Assembly (NCBI RefSeq): GCF_047511655.1
Contig: NC_133397.1
Coordinates: forward strand, 14,781,501 to 14,845,500
DNA: 64,000 nt
Direction of reading: 5' to 3'
Origin: Castor canadensis
Taxonomy: Eukaryota > Chordata > Mammalia > Rodentia > Castoridae
Part shown: positions 1 through 13,309 of the stretch, in pieces
Layout of the letters: each line of letters opens with the position of its first letter
Position numbering within the stretch: position 1 is the stretch's first letter
Program-made: the position numbers and the translations under genes
The notes under the pieces: generated by a model
What the model was told of the DNA's origin: nothing
The model's database searches: none
The model's input: only the letters and a program-made list of their open reading frames with translations

Positions 1-1079
1 AGGCTGATCAACAAGTACTAAAGGTTAAATAGGAACAAGAAGTTTTGGTGTGCTTTTTCCTTAGAGTAGGGTGATGACAGATGACAATGATTTACAATAC
101 ATTTCAAAAGGCTAGAATTAAGTATTTTGACAGTTTTCTCCATAAAGAAATGATAAATGTTGAGAAAGATGTGTTTAACCTCATTTAAGCATTAAACAAT
201 GTAATCCATGCCAAAGCACTACATGATAACCCACTAGTATGTACAGTTATTTTTATGTATCAGTTTTTAAAAAGTTAAAAACATATGAACCAAAGCTAAA
301 AATTTCTTAAAGCTTTTTAAGCATTACAAAAGAATTATTTTAAAATAGTAAGATGCAGTTAAACACACATGAATGTTAAGGGTACAAATCTGCCAGATAG
401 ACCCTGTTGTATTTTTTTAAACTTCTGAAGGTACTTATATTCTAAGGTATTTATAGCTATACATATTTTAATATACACATAAAAAAATCAATCTTTATTT
501 GCCTACTCCAATTTCTATTACAATAAGACTTGGCAGAAAAATAAAATGTTGATGAAAAACATTAATAAATACTTATAATTTCCTAACACATAACAACAGA
601 CAATATTTTCTGATTCACATGGACATCTGCCAAAGTGCTCGCGTCCTCTTGCACAAGACTGTTCTAATTGGCAATTGAAGGAAAACTTGCTTCAATAAAT
701 TTGTAAACATTCTCCAAAACTTCCCGCTAACAGGAAATGTAGGAAAAACATATTCGAGCTGAACTTCACTATAAACCACAGCTTTGACAGTAACCTGTGA
801 AGTACTTGCTCTGCTCTTGCTCTCTTGCCCTCTTCTTTGATAGTGCCTTGCAGAAATAAAGAGCTTAGGAATCCTATCAGTCCACGGTCCCTCCTCCAGG
901 AGCTGGGCTAGATATAGAACTCAGCACTCAGCAATCAGATTCTCTTCTTTTAAAATTCAAATTAAGAAATGCTGGCAAAAATCCAAAAAAAAAAAAAGCC
1001 TAGAGTCTAACACTGTAGTAATGTTAATTGTGAAAGATGGCTAAATGTAGCTTAGTTATGTAAGATTATCAACATTAAC

Positions 1080-1170
1080 GAAAGCTGGGTGAAGGATATA
1101 TAGGAAACTCTGTACTGTCTTTGCAACGCTTCTGTAAATCTAAAATTATTTCAAAGTAAGTTTTTTCCTT
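1080..1170 (+). mobile_element. Old L1 (L1M-type) 3' end fragment
   Basis: The text runs from agctgggtgaaggatatata through ttgcaacgcttctgtaaat to aaaattatttcaaagtaag. This matches the familiar 3' terminus of ancient mammalian L1 elements. A sister copy with the same ending is at about 33160-33560. Confidence 0.6.
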
Positions 1171-3829
1171 TAAATTCGAATTTAGAGATGACCAAGTGAA
1201 AAGATACTGATCTCTTAGAGCTAAAAAGTTATGAGGTCTCTGGAAGCAGAGAGACTAATTTGGAGAATTATACTCTGATGAGAAAATGTCTGCAGAGAAA
1301 AGCAGAGCACAGAACAGATAACTTCTTGGGAAACCAACCCAGACAGAATGCAGGAAAGAACCAGAGATACTAACAGCAAAACAGAGAACACATGATCACT
1401 TCCTTTACATAAACACATAGTAAAACATAAATGCATGAAGGCACAGAACACACAAACTCCAGAGACAGTGAAAAAGAGAAACAGTCAGATAACTATACAC
1501 CTGTCATAAAAAGAGGAGGGAAAAGCACACACACCAAAGTACAGCCAACTAAGGAAGGTGGTTAAGAAGTGGTATCGGGGAAGAGTTGCGAAACAGACAC
1601 AAGGAATGGAGGATGACACAGAGGCCCAGAGACGAAGACACACAGAGATGGTTGGACACAAAAAAAGAAAAGACCCAGAGACAGCAGACAGTTGGTTCCT
1701 CAGGTTTGGTCTCTCATGAGATCCAGCTGTGCTTCTTCCCTGTAGCTTCTTGGATATAGATCCCTGTATTTACATAACTATCCCTTTCTGTAGCTACCAT
1801 AAGTAAACTGATTCTCTTTAATAAAATAATCTAATGAAAAGATTAATTTCTGAAAAATTTTAACTACTAGGATTTTTAAACATTTCCCAAGTTGATTCTA
1901 ATGCAAGGTTAAGAACTACTAAGTAAAATATGATAGGGGAAGGAGAGCTAGCTTGTGATAAGCAGCAAACCACTATTTAACTTCATTAACTAGTATGATT
2001 ACTTAGAACTAAATTAATGTAACTCATGAAAACAGTTTAAAAATAAAATGGCTATATATATTTGCTCTCTGCATTAACACCACTTGATTAGGAAACATCT
2101 ATTTTACTATCTTTATTCCTAGTTAGTCTTTGCATTTGAGAGCTATCTTTAGTATAGTGAGAACCCTGGTGGCCCTGATATCATGTTGCTGCATAAGTTT
2201 AATTAAATATACAGAAAATTCTATGAAAAAGTAACATTTATGAAGTAACCCTCATAACTGTACACACACTTAAGTGAAAAGAGAGATTATCAGTTAGAGT
2301 TCTTTCAGAATGACAAAATAAACAAGAAGTGCCACAGAGAAGATCTGGCTTTCTTCTCAACTCTGGAGAAACTTCTCTACACAGAGGTAGCTGGGAGTAG
2401 CAAATGCTGATGACAAACAGGGAACAAGGAAAAAGTCATGTAAAAACATAATATATCTGCTCCTTCTCTGAGTAGCCAGCTCCTTACAATACAATCTATA
2501 TCCCTGATTAATAAATCAGGAACACAAAACAGGACAGTGAGCTTTCATCCTTCCATAATCTTCTTACCACAGCTAATTTCAAAAATTGGACTACGTAAAT
2601 ACTAATAAAAGACCACCAAGGCTAGTATTAAGAACACTAAGAATGGAAGAGAGAACTGAACATGTTGAAAGAGAATTAAAAAACAAGGTGCACAACCCCT
2701 TGTGACACTAAGGAACACTTTCATCTGAGGAGATACACTAGGAAAATTCACTTACTCACTCATTCACTGCCTTCATGCCACTGAGCTCCAGGCAAAGTGT
2801 CAGATTCAAGGCACAGTTCTCTGGCATTTCCTAACAATGTTAGACAGCCATATCCAAGAGGAGGTAAAATGCCCCACAAAAAGGAACTCTCAGCCCAAGG
2901 GTCTCAATGGGGAGCACAACACTTGATAAGGCGGGAGTACGACATCACCAAGCTTGTGTCAGACTGAGAGGCTGCAGGCAATGTTGGACAGCTATGCAGA
3001 TTTTTAGATGTGGAACACAGTAAGGATAAAACTGAAAACCTCAACGAGCCCATTCTGCAAAAAAGTGACAAACAGAATCAGAGACTACGACATAAGGGAA
3101 ATTTTATAGATACCAAATGCTGCAAAGAGGGAGGGTAGTAAGAGGAATAGTAGTGGGGTTTGAAAAGCTCTGCTTTTAGATCCTTTAGACAAGGTCAGTA
3201 AAAAGGAGACCTAGCTGAGATTAGAAGTTTTGCTGTTACCAATTCTGCTTTAAAATATATTAATATTCCTTTATATGGGCAGCCATATCCTTGAAAAATC
3301 AGTGATTTGTGTAAGTTAATATTTTTTCTTTTAAACAATATTCAGAATAAGCCTCAGAAAGAAGTTTCTGTTTCGATCCAATTACTTCCTAAATGGGGGG
3401 AGGGGTGAGAATTATTTAACTGAGACAAAACAGTTCATGATACATTTTAAAAATTTTCTTCCTGAAATTGTGTTTGAAAGATCAGTGCGCTATTTGGCCA
3501 AGTAAACTAAGTGATTGCTTGAGTAAGTAAGAAACGAAAAGTTAAGTATAATGAATTGAAACAGAGTAGGGACCATTGATTTAAAAGTGTTGAAAAAACT
3601 AATTATTTATTTCAGACATAATTTATTTGGGGAAGGAGGGAGCCAGAAGGCTCTGCTGGACTGGGATCCAAATGGGATAAGTAGAAACAGAAACTATGCT
3701 GGAAAATTGTAATCAAATAGTTCTCTTCCAAGGGAAAAGAGCACAGAAAAAGATTTTCTACGATTTTCTCATATCAATTTGGAATCCCAGCTTAAGGTTA
3801 AGATCCTAAAGGCTTCTAAGCAACAGATA

Positions 3830-3960
3830 AGAAGCTAGGGGGAATGGAAGGAAGGTGAGAAAGGCAGAGGGGGTGAGAAAGGGAGAAGGGGAGGGAAAGT
3901 GAGAGGAGGGAAAAGAGACAATAAGGTGGAGGAGAGAGAGATCAAACTGGGAGAGAGGTG
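3830..3960 (+). repeat. Purine-rich (GGA/GAAA) low-complexity tract
   Basis: About 130 bases almost wholly A and G, with repeats such as gggagaaggggagggaaag. Long polypurine runs of this kind can adopt triplex structure. It sits in SMC6 intron 4. Confidence 0.7.
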
Positions 3961-4600
3961 ATAGGCAAAAAGGCAACAAGTCCACAATGATGCAAACTGG
4001 ACAATTAACATAGCTATATGAAGGTTGGCAACCTATGACAAAAAGAAATAGAAATGTAAAGCCAAGACAGTAACGTGCTCATTCAGCAAGGGTACAGACG
4101 AACAAACTTGTGATTGTGGTCCCAAAATCAAACTCACTAAGTAAAGGATATAGAATCAGAGTCAGATAACAGGCTGTTTTTCTGGAATTCTTAGCTACAG
4201 AAAGAAGTTTCGTGTAGGGACACCTTAGTTTTGCTCTCACCTCTACCATATCAATGTGGCCTTTCTGATGCTGGGTTTGAGTCAAGATCCTGGAAATTAG
4301 GCTTAACACATACATAGATTTATGTATATAAGTACATAGATTTATCATTGCCATTTTTCCAAAAAGATAACAAAGCATGAGTATAGGAGAACAGGTACGT
4401 GGCAATAAGTTATGCAAGTCATCTGCTAGAGGACAACAGACAGCAGTGGGTCATGTTGGCAAGAAGCAGCAAGAGAAAGAGATGAAAAACTATGAAATCT
4501 CTGTTCCCATTCTGGGAAAGCACTTCATTTCTATGAAACTGGGAATCTAAAGCACCTGCTTCTTACTAAAGAAATGAAAGCACGTGTAGAAAGCACCTAC

Positions 4601-4706
4601 CTCTGTCCATCTTTCACAAAACCTTTTAAAGAGGATCCTCTATTAGTAGCAATTGCTTTTCCACCAAGACCAACTATGAGAGCTGTGAGTACTGCACTCT
4701 TCCCAC
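4601..4706 (-). CDS. SMC6: SMC6 exon 4 (second half of Walker A)
   Basis: 106 bp, acceptor ctttag and donor gtaggtgc. The first two bases complete Ser86, then [20 protein letters not shown] and [14 protein letters not shown] follow. It ends with two bases of a split codon. The next exon is expected further left, but I could not find it in positions 1-4600. Confidence 0.95.
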
Positions 4707-7700
4707 CTAAAGAAACAAGTGATGAGAAATTCACAAGATAAAGGGCTGATGCAAAATGATTTCTGAGTTACTCTTACCCTGAAATAAAAGGTTATAAACT
4801 CAATTACAATTTTCTTCCAGTGCTAAAGCAGCAAACTTTAAAAAAAAGTTTATACATCATATACTGTAATGAAATAACTGCTGTTAGTACATTTCAGGAA
4901 TCAAATTTTTATCACCGATGAGGAAGTAGAAAAAAATGGTTGATCCTTTCCAACCTGAAACATTTACCTATTTCAAAAAACATATGCATTCTTATCTCAA
5001 AGTACAGTCAAAAGAGGAGGGGCCAAAGCACTTACTTCCATTGTTGCCAACAACAAAATTGACATTAGAACCAAATTTGAAAGGTCCAAGCATTGAATGG
5101 CACATGAAGTTTCTTAGCTGAATACTCTCAATTATTCCAACTTCTGCTGCAGTCTATTAAAAAAAAAAAGTGGGAAAAAAACAATCAATCTGTCCAATTC
5201 TCTCATTATAAACATCCCAGCATTTATTGGCAAGAGAAAGACCAGTAGAACAACCAATGCGAAAGGTTACAGGAAGTAAATAATGCAATCTTCAATGATT
5301 AGGATGAAATTAAATGGGGAAATTAAAAGATCTAGTAAGATAGTTTGGCTACACCACTGATTCTGCACTGGGAGTGGGATAGGGTTCCCCTCCTCTAGAC
5401 ATTCAGCAATGTCTAGATATATTTTTGGTTGTCACAAATGGAGGGCAGGTGTGTGCCATGGGCATCTATTGAGAGAGATAAAACTAGGAATATTGCTAAC
5501 TATTTTCCTGCACAGGACAGACACTTCCTCCTGTAACGAAAATTGTCTGGCCAAAAAAGTTAGTTTTGTCAATATTATGAAAATCTGTGGTACTCTTACA
5601 ATCCAAGGAACTAAGGACACATTCTTAAAAGCTAAATTCTATTATTTTTGTGACATTTTTTGTCATTTATGAGAGCTATGTGACTTTTGGCAATGAATAG
5701 AGTATATGATTTCCAAATCTGTAAGACAGAAAGAAACTCCTATACTATAAATATATGTCAGCATTAGAGAAAGTCTATAAACAGTTAAAGAGTTTGACAC
5801 ACAGTAGTCTCTTGCACTTTGTAGTTATTTAAGTATCAGAATAAATCAGCCATATTTTATCAGACCTTCCAACAATTTTTGAAGAGCACTTTAATGGCTC
5901 CAGCTATTTTAATGGTCTCTTCAGAAGTTCCATCTCTGTTCCTTTGGATACACATCTCTTTACAAAACAGAAAACATTTACCTCTCTGTATGAGTAAATT
6001 ATTGGAAATCATGATTCACAAACTTTTAAAAGCACTTTTACTTTGAGATAACTGCACATTCACATGCAGTTAAGAAGAGACCCTGTGTACCCTTCAGCCA
6101 GTTTCTGCCAATGATAACATCATGTAAAACTAAAGTACAGTATCACAGCCAAAATAATGGCACCCCAAGTCTATTCTTGAAAGGTTCATTCTTGATATTA
6201 AACATTCTATGGGTTTGGAGAAAGTTATGACATATGTCTACCATGACAGTATAGTACTGAGAATTTTCACTATCCTACAAAAAAAAAAAAAGAAGTTCCT
6301 GTGCTCCCCCTATTCATCCCCCCCTTGCTCTTAACCGCCAGAAATCATTCACCTTTTGTATTGCCTCCATAGTTCTGCCTTTTCCAGACTGGAAAGTTGA
6401 AATTATATGGTATAAAGCCTTTTCATATTGGCTTCTTTCACTTAGTAATATGTATTTTCATAGTTTTGATTGCTCTTTTCTTTGTAGTGTTGAAAAACAT
6501 TCCATCATCCATATGTTCTATAGCTAATTTATCAACTGGCCAATTGAAGGACATCTTGGTTGCTTCCAAGTTTCAGAAATCATGAATAAAGCTGCTATAA
6601 TAATCCATGTACAGGTTTTTGTGAGGATATTATTTTTCACCTCCTTTGTGTAACACTAAGGTGTGTATTTGCTGGATTGTATATTATTTAATTTTGTAAG
6701 AAACTGCCAAACTGTCTTCCAAAATGGCTGTATCATTCATTATGAGTTCTCCAGCTGTTACCCATTCTTGTCAGCAGTTAGTATTGTTGTCAGTCTGGAT
6801 TTTTACCATTCTAACAAGTCCATAATGGTATCTCATCACTGTTTAGTTTGCATTTCCCTCAAACTGTCCACTTTTGTGTGTGGGAGGGTGATTATAAATG
6901 GTATTGCATTTTGAATTTCACTATCCATGTGATCAGTGCAAGTACATAAAAATACAATTTTAAAAAAGTGTTTAACACATATATTGTAACTTTGCTTATT
7001 AGTTCTTAGTGGTTTTTTTGTAAATTCTTTGAGATTTTCTACATAGACAAAGGTCATCTGCATAAAGGGCCAGGTTTTTTTTTTTTCCTTTACAACTTCT
7101 ATATCTTGTTGCCTATTCCTGCTCTAAGTCTCCCAACATGATGCTGAATAAGTGTGATGAGAGCAGACACTCTTGTCTTAGTCCTTTCTTACAGGAAAAG
7201 CATTCACTGTTTCACCACTAAGTATGCTACTTACAATTTTTGTCTAAATGTTCCTTACCATGTTAAGGAAGTTCCCTCTAGTAGTATTTTTCTGAGAGTT
7301 TTAATCATGAAGAGGTATTGAACCACGTAAGATATTTTTGCCACATTGAAAGATATGATAATCTTTGTTCTCTGTAACATGTAACATGTGAATTATACTG
7401 ATTTTCAGACACTGAACCAAGCTTCCATGCCTAGAAAAAACCCATTTGATCATGGTATATAACTCTTTCCACAAATTGCTGTATTCTATTTTCTAACATG
7501 TTGTTAAAGTTTCCCACGTCCATATTAACAAGGCAAATGAATATGTTTGCTTTTATGGCTAGTCTGTCTAGTTTTGGTATTAAGATAATGAACTGAATAG
7601 TGTTACAGTTTGTTTTCTGGGGAAAAAAACTCATGTAAAATTCATGTTAATTCTTCTTTAAATGTGTGTTATAACTCTCCACTAAAACCACTACACCTAA

Positions 7701-8305
7701 ATTTTTAGATATATGAATGTAGAGGTATTAACTTGCATTTCCTTATTCTTTTGATACCTGCAATCTGTGATCATGGCCCTTGTATCATTTCTGATATTGT
7801 CTTTTCCCTTTTTTTCCTTTGTTGGTCTTACTAGAGGTTTGTCAATTTTATTTATCTTTCTAAAAGCCCAGTTGTTTAATTATTTCTCTATTAATATATA
7901 TATATATATATTTTTTTTTGTGGTACTGGGGTTTGAACTCAGGACCGCAAGCTTGCTAGGCAGGCACTCTACCACTTGAGTCACTCCTCCAGCCCTAATT
8001 TTTCTAATTATTAACAAACTTCAAAATCGAGTAGAAGAAATTATATTACCTCAGCTTTTTAAAAAATCTTACTGCTTTTTGCTGATTATGTATTATCATG
8101 GAATATGATATATAAAACCGACATGAGAAACAAACTAATTGAACATAATTTGTAATTTTGCACTTACCAAAGTACAGGTACCATTAGTGAAAGAAACTGC
8201 ACATTCATCTTCATCACCATCTTTATCAAAATCCTCTAATAATTCTTGTCTTGGTCTTTTGGCATTTTCAGGAGAGAAGAAATTGTCTTCCTTTCTTTTG
8301 GCCAT
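4601..8305 (-). CDS. SMC6: SMC6, structural maintenance of chromosomes 6, N-terminal part (3 coding exons, gene continues left of window)
   Basis: SMC6 is an ABC-type ATPase that pairs with SMC5 in the SMC5/6 complex, which acts in the nucleus in recombinational repair and replication-fork maintenance. The coding parts join as complement(8168..8305, 5036..5153, 4601..4706) and give 120 complete residues plus a split codon. Residues 1-46 form a charged N-terminal tail beginning MAKRKEDN. Residues 47-81 are the first strand region with VGIIESI and FGSNVNFVV. Residues 82-89 are the Walker A loop GNNGSGKS, and the [15 protein letters not shown] segment follows. All three exons keep frame across canonical GT-AG introns. 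The human protein is about 1091 residues, so only about a tenth is present. The start is the first ATG after the exon 2 acceptor. The gene diverges from GEN1 at a shared CpG island. Identification is by recalled similarity to human SMC6 and I consider it secure. Confidence 0.97.
5036..5153 (-). CDS. SMC6: SMC6 exon 3 (first half of Walker A)
   Basis: 118 bp with acceptor ...taatag and donor gtaagtgc. It encodes [20 protein letters not shown] and then [19 protein letters not shown], and one base of the next codon. The phosphate-binding loop is therefore split by an intron right after GNNG. Only a 329-bp intron separates it from exon 4. Confidence 0.96.
5356..5600 (+). mobile_element. MER5A-like hAT-Charlie DNA transposon fossil
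   Basis: Diagnostic text is present: cattcagcaatgtctagata followed by tatttttggttgtcacaaat, then a gggcatctattgagagag analogue of the consensus ggcatctagtgg, then gcacaggacagacacttcc. These match my memory of MER5A/MER20-type non-autonomous elements. It lies in SMC6 intron 2. Confidence 0.65.
6030..7880 (-). mobile_element. Old L1 ORF2/3' fragment, minus strand
   Basis: The plus strand shows the reverse complement of old L1 ORF2 text, e.g. actggccaattgaaggacat, the cttccaaaatggctgtatc segment, and later the aaaagcattcactgtttcac and gagagcagacactcttgtc segments. No frame stays open for long, so it is a decayed insertion in SMC6 intron 2. A younger SINE (7910-7996) abuts its right end. Confidence 0.65.
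7910..7996 (-). mobile_element. ID-like tRNA-derived SINE, minus strand
   Basis: Poly(T), then tggtactggggtttgaactc and caggcactctaccacttgag read as the reverse of a tRNA-like unit with B box gagttcaaaccccagtacca and A box region ctcaagtggtagagtgcctg. It is about 85 bp with an A tail on its own strand. Confidence 0.85.
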
Positions 8306-8310
8306 CAGGT
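8168..8310 (-). CDS. SMC6: SMC6 exon 2 (start codon exon)
   Basis: The exon is bounded by an acceptor ending ttcttcag just above 8310 and a donor gtaagtg below 8168. The ATG is at 8305-8303 and 138 coding bases give 46 residues with no codon split at the junction. The tail matches the recalled human sequence closely up to DEDEC. The stretch [11 protein letters not shown] then replaces the shorter KGTTL that I recall for human, about six residues longer and in frame. An upstream in-frame ATG at 8374 lies in the intron and is not used. Confidence 0.95.
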
Positions 8311-10206
8311 CTGAAGAAATATTATAGTAATGATGAAGTAAATCAAATATAGGATCTACACGATTATTTAACATTTATCTTAACAAAATAAATCAAACAA
8401 AGGTTATTAAATTTTAAAGATTATATCCACCAATGTTTATTTTGTGAATTAGTCTTCCATACTGCATGTAGGAAAGCGGCATGATTCAAAAATACTAGAA
8501 AGAGTGAGAAAACAGATTTTCCCCTTACTGACACTTTAAGTCCCTCAAGAGCTGAGTTGAACTTTTCATTTCCAGAGGGTCAGACAATAAATTTGTGGTG
8601 CCTTTAAAAACATCATGTAATTCTTCTATGTTAACTGATTTTACTTCTGAGTTATTCATGGCCAAGCTTTTGTTGAAAGTAACCTACCTAAACTCACAAA
8701 AGATAATTGTGAAATGGTGGCTTCTACTGCCTAGATCTATTAATAGAGATCACATAGTGCCTGATAAAATTATTCCAGAGCAATCACTGAATTCTTACAA
8801 GTTGTAAAGTAATGGCAAATCAGATAAAATTTTTGATTTTTAAATTATTTACCCAAAGAAGCATATTTTGAAGCAGTGTTGCCTCACCTTAGTTGTTTCC
8901 CTGTTTCCTACATAGTCCAGATTATTGATTTTTTGCCAATATACTATGAAACATAAACCTAGCACGTAAAAAGTACAAAGATCTCAAAGAGCTTTTCCTT
9001 TTATATATAAATATTTACTCATACTAAAAATTAAGACTGAGAAACTTTTAAAACAACACACAAGTAGACACTCCACCAGTCAGAGCAATGACAATCATCA
9101 CACATCCTGTAACCTCAGAAAACTCTACCCTACACTCATATGGAAAGAGTTTCATGGATCCCTTTACCACACTCTGCAAACCACTACTGCAGGGGATACC
9201 ATAATCAAGTCCTTGATTATAATGCCACAAATTATAAGGCGTATCTAGCAAGTAACAAAGTTAGAGCAGTGGGGAAGAAAAAGAACACAGAAGGACTTAT
9301 AGACTTGATATTCGCAGGGTAATCCAAGCACCAGCAAACAGCACCAACATATCCCAAGCCTAGTTAGATATTCAAAATCTCAGGCTCTATCCTAGAGTAA
9401 AGTGAATCAATATCTTTTTAAGACTTGAGCTGATTCTCAAGCCCACTTTTATAAAATTTGAAAACTGGTAAATCATACTAAAGACCTTGGATTTTATTCT
9501 ACACTGAAGATAATGAAGAACTACTACTTAAAAGATGTATTAACACCCAAAGGACATTTAACCTAAACAAATGCCTTCCAGACAATAATGGCATTATGGT
9601 CACAACTATATAATATTAGCATATTTTCTGCAAATGATTGCATGGTTTATTTGAAATCTCTCATAGAAGCCAAAACTTCAAGATCAAATGTTTTTCAAAT
9701 TATTTAATAGCAAAAATCAAAGTATATTAACTTCAGCTTGTTAATTTAAATTTCCTAAGTAGTACCAGGCCATTATTCTCCCAACAACCTTTTTGTCTCA
9801 TCCATCCTTTATTCCCTATCAATTACTTTGCAGTAATCTATTTACACAAAAGAGCAAAGGGAAACAATTACTTTTCGGGTTGCCCAACATTAAATGCCCT
9901 TTTAGGCACTGTTTCAATTAATACGTGATCTGACAGGACGCATTCAGACATCAGCGAACTGATTTCAGTATTTTATCATTAGAAAGCAGTTTTTCAAGGA
10001 AAATTAAGGGAAGGGAGATGCAGTAGGCTAACTGTACTGAGCTTCTTACAATAAATGTGAGATTCTATACAGCACAAAAGATAATACGAACATTACATGA
10101 TGATGATATTTTTTATTTGCTGGATATAGCCTGAGAGCTACTTGGTTGCTAAGGCAACTTACATCTACCACACACTAAAGGAGCCACTTAAAAAGTAGGA
10201 ATCACA

Positions 10207-10356
10207 CTGGGCATGGCAGCCCAGACCTATAATCCCAGCATTGAGGGAAGGGGGAAGGGTCCTGTTGAGACAGTAGAATTGTGAGATGGAGGCCAGTCTG
10301 GGATGCATAGCAAGACCCTGTCTCAAAAAACCAAAATAATAATAATAAAAAAAAAT
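10207..10356 (+). mobile_element. B1-like 7SL-derived SINE
   Basis: Starts ctgggcatggcagcccagac and continues ctataatcccagcattgag. Its middle has ggaggccagtctgggatgca and the end is agaccctgtctcaaaaaacc with an A-rich AAT tail. This is the standard B1 layout with Pol III A-box and B-box positions. Confidence 0.85.
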
Positions 10357-12091
10357 AGGCAACACTTTGCAATTTAATGATGGATTTTCAAAAACATGAA
10401 TCTGGTGAGAGTAAGTTTTACTATAAAATAGTAAAACTGTTGCCAACAGGATAGAGACATAACTAGATGCAAAAACAGTATTTTAAATATTCTGGAATAA
10501 ACAAAAAAGTTCCCATGGGATTTTTCAATATATTAATAACTTAATACAGTTTTTAATATTTACTTATTTATAATAAAAAAATAAACTAAGGTACATTCTC
10601 CCTTACAGGAAGCAAACTCCATCACAGCAGGGACAGTGATGATCAGCAAGAAAAAAAATAAGTTCAAAAAACAAAATCAGTAACTAAGGGTTCATTAAAA
10701 CATGTAGCTACATATTTTAACAGGATTGCAAGATTTTCACTCATTTTTATTTTATTAAGTAATAATACTTCTCATTAATACCAAAGTGAGGACTAAGAGT
10801 AGTGACAGACACAACAGAATCAGAATTATCTAATGCTATAACAGAACTAGAATGAAAGTTTTTTTAAATAAAAGCAAATTACTGCCACTCAGACGCTGTA
10901 GATTCAGAAATCTGCCGTAGACAATGTTTACCTAATCCCCAATTCCACTCTTTCCACCACAAAAGACATTCATTCTACTTTAAACAATCTCATTTTTAAC
11001 ATACTGATTTAATTAAACACAGTGGGATATATTATGAAATCAAATGATATTCACTAGATAAAGGAAAAAAAGAAAAGTAAAACTGGGAAGTACTGTACAA
11101 AGCACAGCATCGCAAATAAGATTTGAACACTCCAATATGTATTAAAAACATCCCTGTGGTCTCAATATAGTGGACAAAGCAGAGAGTAACAATAACACTA
11201 GATAAGATTAGTTCTAAACCATAAAAAGGCTGAACAAAAACTGTGAAAGTATCAGGGATGAAGAATTAAGATAAAGTCAAAAGATTTAAAAGACTTGGCA
11301 AAATTTCAGGTGAATACAAATAACATTTTTTGAGTAACTATGTGCTGAGCTTTTGAGATGAACTACTTTCTTTGATCTTTGACATCATTAGTAATGCCCT
11401 AAGTTTACAGTTTAGTGGCTACTAGTAGACAGCTACAACTTAGGGGAGCCCAGATTCAAATCCTGGATTGTCAAACCCAAACTTAAACTTCTTTACTGCC
11501 CAGGTTCCTAATTTACATAAACACCTGAGTTTAGTTATTCATAGGCAGTAGAAATGGCTACTCATCTGTTCTTTATTTTCTCTCATTAAAATTATAAAAA
11601 GAATTCTATTATGTGTTCCTCTAAATGTTTCTATTAAAGCCAATCAAAACTTAGGGCTTGCTTTGTAAAAATTTCATTTTGTATTTCATCTTCGCACTTA
11701 ATTCTGCCATTAAAAATAGAGCAGGCTTTGCAAGGAGTTAGGATAAATAATACATTTGTTTGTTTGAAAACAACTGGGTTTGAAGCATTCCCAGGATATT
11801 GAGATAACACCTGTGAGGTAGTAACACAAACTTTGCAATAGAAGTGGATTTGAGAGTAGAGGGAAAACTACTGATAGTTTGAATATGGTGACCAAAGAAA
11901 GCATGTTGAGTGAGCAAAGAAGTAAAATGTCAACATTGATAATGCAGGACAAGTGACTACAACTACACTTGACTCTCAGCTGTACTTACTGGTTTATGTA
12001 AACAGAACTGAGGCATTTACATGTATCTTAAATATAATGCATCCTACTATAGTAATTTTTTGAGTAATGTATTACTTCCTGAAGGTAAGTA

Positions 12092-12171
12092 CTTTTTTTT
12101 GGAGGGTTCTGGAGACTGAAACCAGGGCCTCTCACTCGCTAAGCAAGCAAAGAGCTACACCCCCAGCCATC
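12092..12171 (-). mobile_element. ID-like SINE, diverged, minus strand
   Basis: Poly(T) is followed by gactgaaaccagggcctctc, actcgctaagcaagcaaaga and gctacacccccagcc, the reverse complement of an ID-type unit. It is more diverged than the copy at 7910. Confidence 0.7.
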
Positions 12172-13309
12172 CAAGTACAAGTTTGATTAATTTTCCTAAC
12201 AATTAGGATTTAGGCAGGTTTTACACAAAATTCTACAGACTTGGCAGTTAGAAAGATAAACCTTTGGGGCATAAAACTTGGTTTTCACTGCATTAACTTT
12301 CATATGCCATTTGTATTTGCTTTTTGCCAGGCTTGCAACTAAATGCTTTACAGTAATTACAGACAGATATCACACTTACCTATATAACCCTCTCCACATA
12401 TTTAAAAGTCCTGTGACTTAGGAAGTGACACAGAAAGAGGTGGTACTAATCTGCAACAGGTCAGACATTTGCTTCTGTCTGAAGAACAACGTAGTTTTAA
12501 GCGAATCAAGGCAGAAGTTCTAATGTGTCCCCTCATCACCCACAGCCCCGGGACTGTCTGCAGGCCACTGCATGCTGGTGTACATTTTAGAAGACCACAT
12601 GGCAGCCCTTTAAAAGCCAGGGGATTTGGACTTTTCTTCCTTTGACTGTGCATTACAGAACAGCTTGTCTTTTTCCGTCCTCTACTCATCATTACGCAGA
12701 GTAACAACAGCTCACGCAACTTCTGTCTCCAGGCTCACACGTCAAATTCTTGCTCTTTCTAGGAATTATCACAGTTCTCCCTCAAGCCTAGACAGCCTTT
12801 TCCCTACCCTCGGGTCCTATCTCTTCTCCATCTCCGTAAGAAAAAAGGGACAGGAAACGCCATCAAAAGGAAAAAAAAAAAAAAAAACCTCTGAACATCA
12901 CAATTTAATCTGTCGGGATCATCCAGTCGGCGTTCCCAAGAAGCTGGGAATTAACGGCAAATTCGGATGTCAGTGGTTTCGCATGGGTCCCCCAAACATA
13001 CTCAAGCGGCTGCCTGCGAGGTGCCACGGGATTCGGGACCAGAGCCCAGTTCCGATGCGGGCCTCACTCCTGACCCAACGCCCGGGACGCCCGGGGACGC
13101 GCGAGGGCGGGCCCGGCGCCGACCGCCAAGTTTCCCGCGGCGGAGACCCGGTGCCCCGCCGAGGGCACGAAGGTGCCGCCGGCTCCGCGACCGCGGGGTC
13201 GACGCTGGGCACCCAGACCCTCGCCCTCGCATGGGGGTGCTGGGGGCGCCCGCCCGGGGAGAGGAGACCCCGGGACGAGGGAAAGCGCGGCAGCGCGCCC
13301 TCACCATAC

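Larger units (their letters stand above)
1..4600. other. SMC6 intron 4 sequence (partial)
   Basis: No exon recognised. It holds an old L1 3'-end fragment (about 1080-1170), a purine-rich tract (about 3830-3960) and otherwise unremarkable AT-rich DNA. The open frame at 4079-4417 on the minus strand has no recognisable similarity. Confidence 0.6.
8311..12900. other. SMC6 intron 1
   Basis: No exon seen. It contains a B1-like SINE (10207-10356), an ID-like SINE (12092-12171) and a weak MIR-like stretch near 11330-11520 (minus). The remainder is AT-rich unique sequence. Confidence 0.6.

Noticed and set aside
4079-4417. 112-codon minus-strand frame upstream of SMC6 exon 4
   Set aside because: Does not match any SMC6 segment and lacks exon boundaries.
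1-4600. Search for the next SMC6 exon (SADISITLRN... region)
   Set aside because: No reverse-complement match was found by eye; it is presumably beyond the window's left edge.
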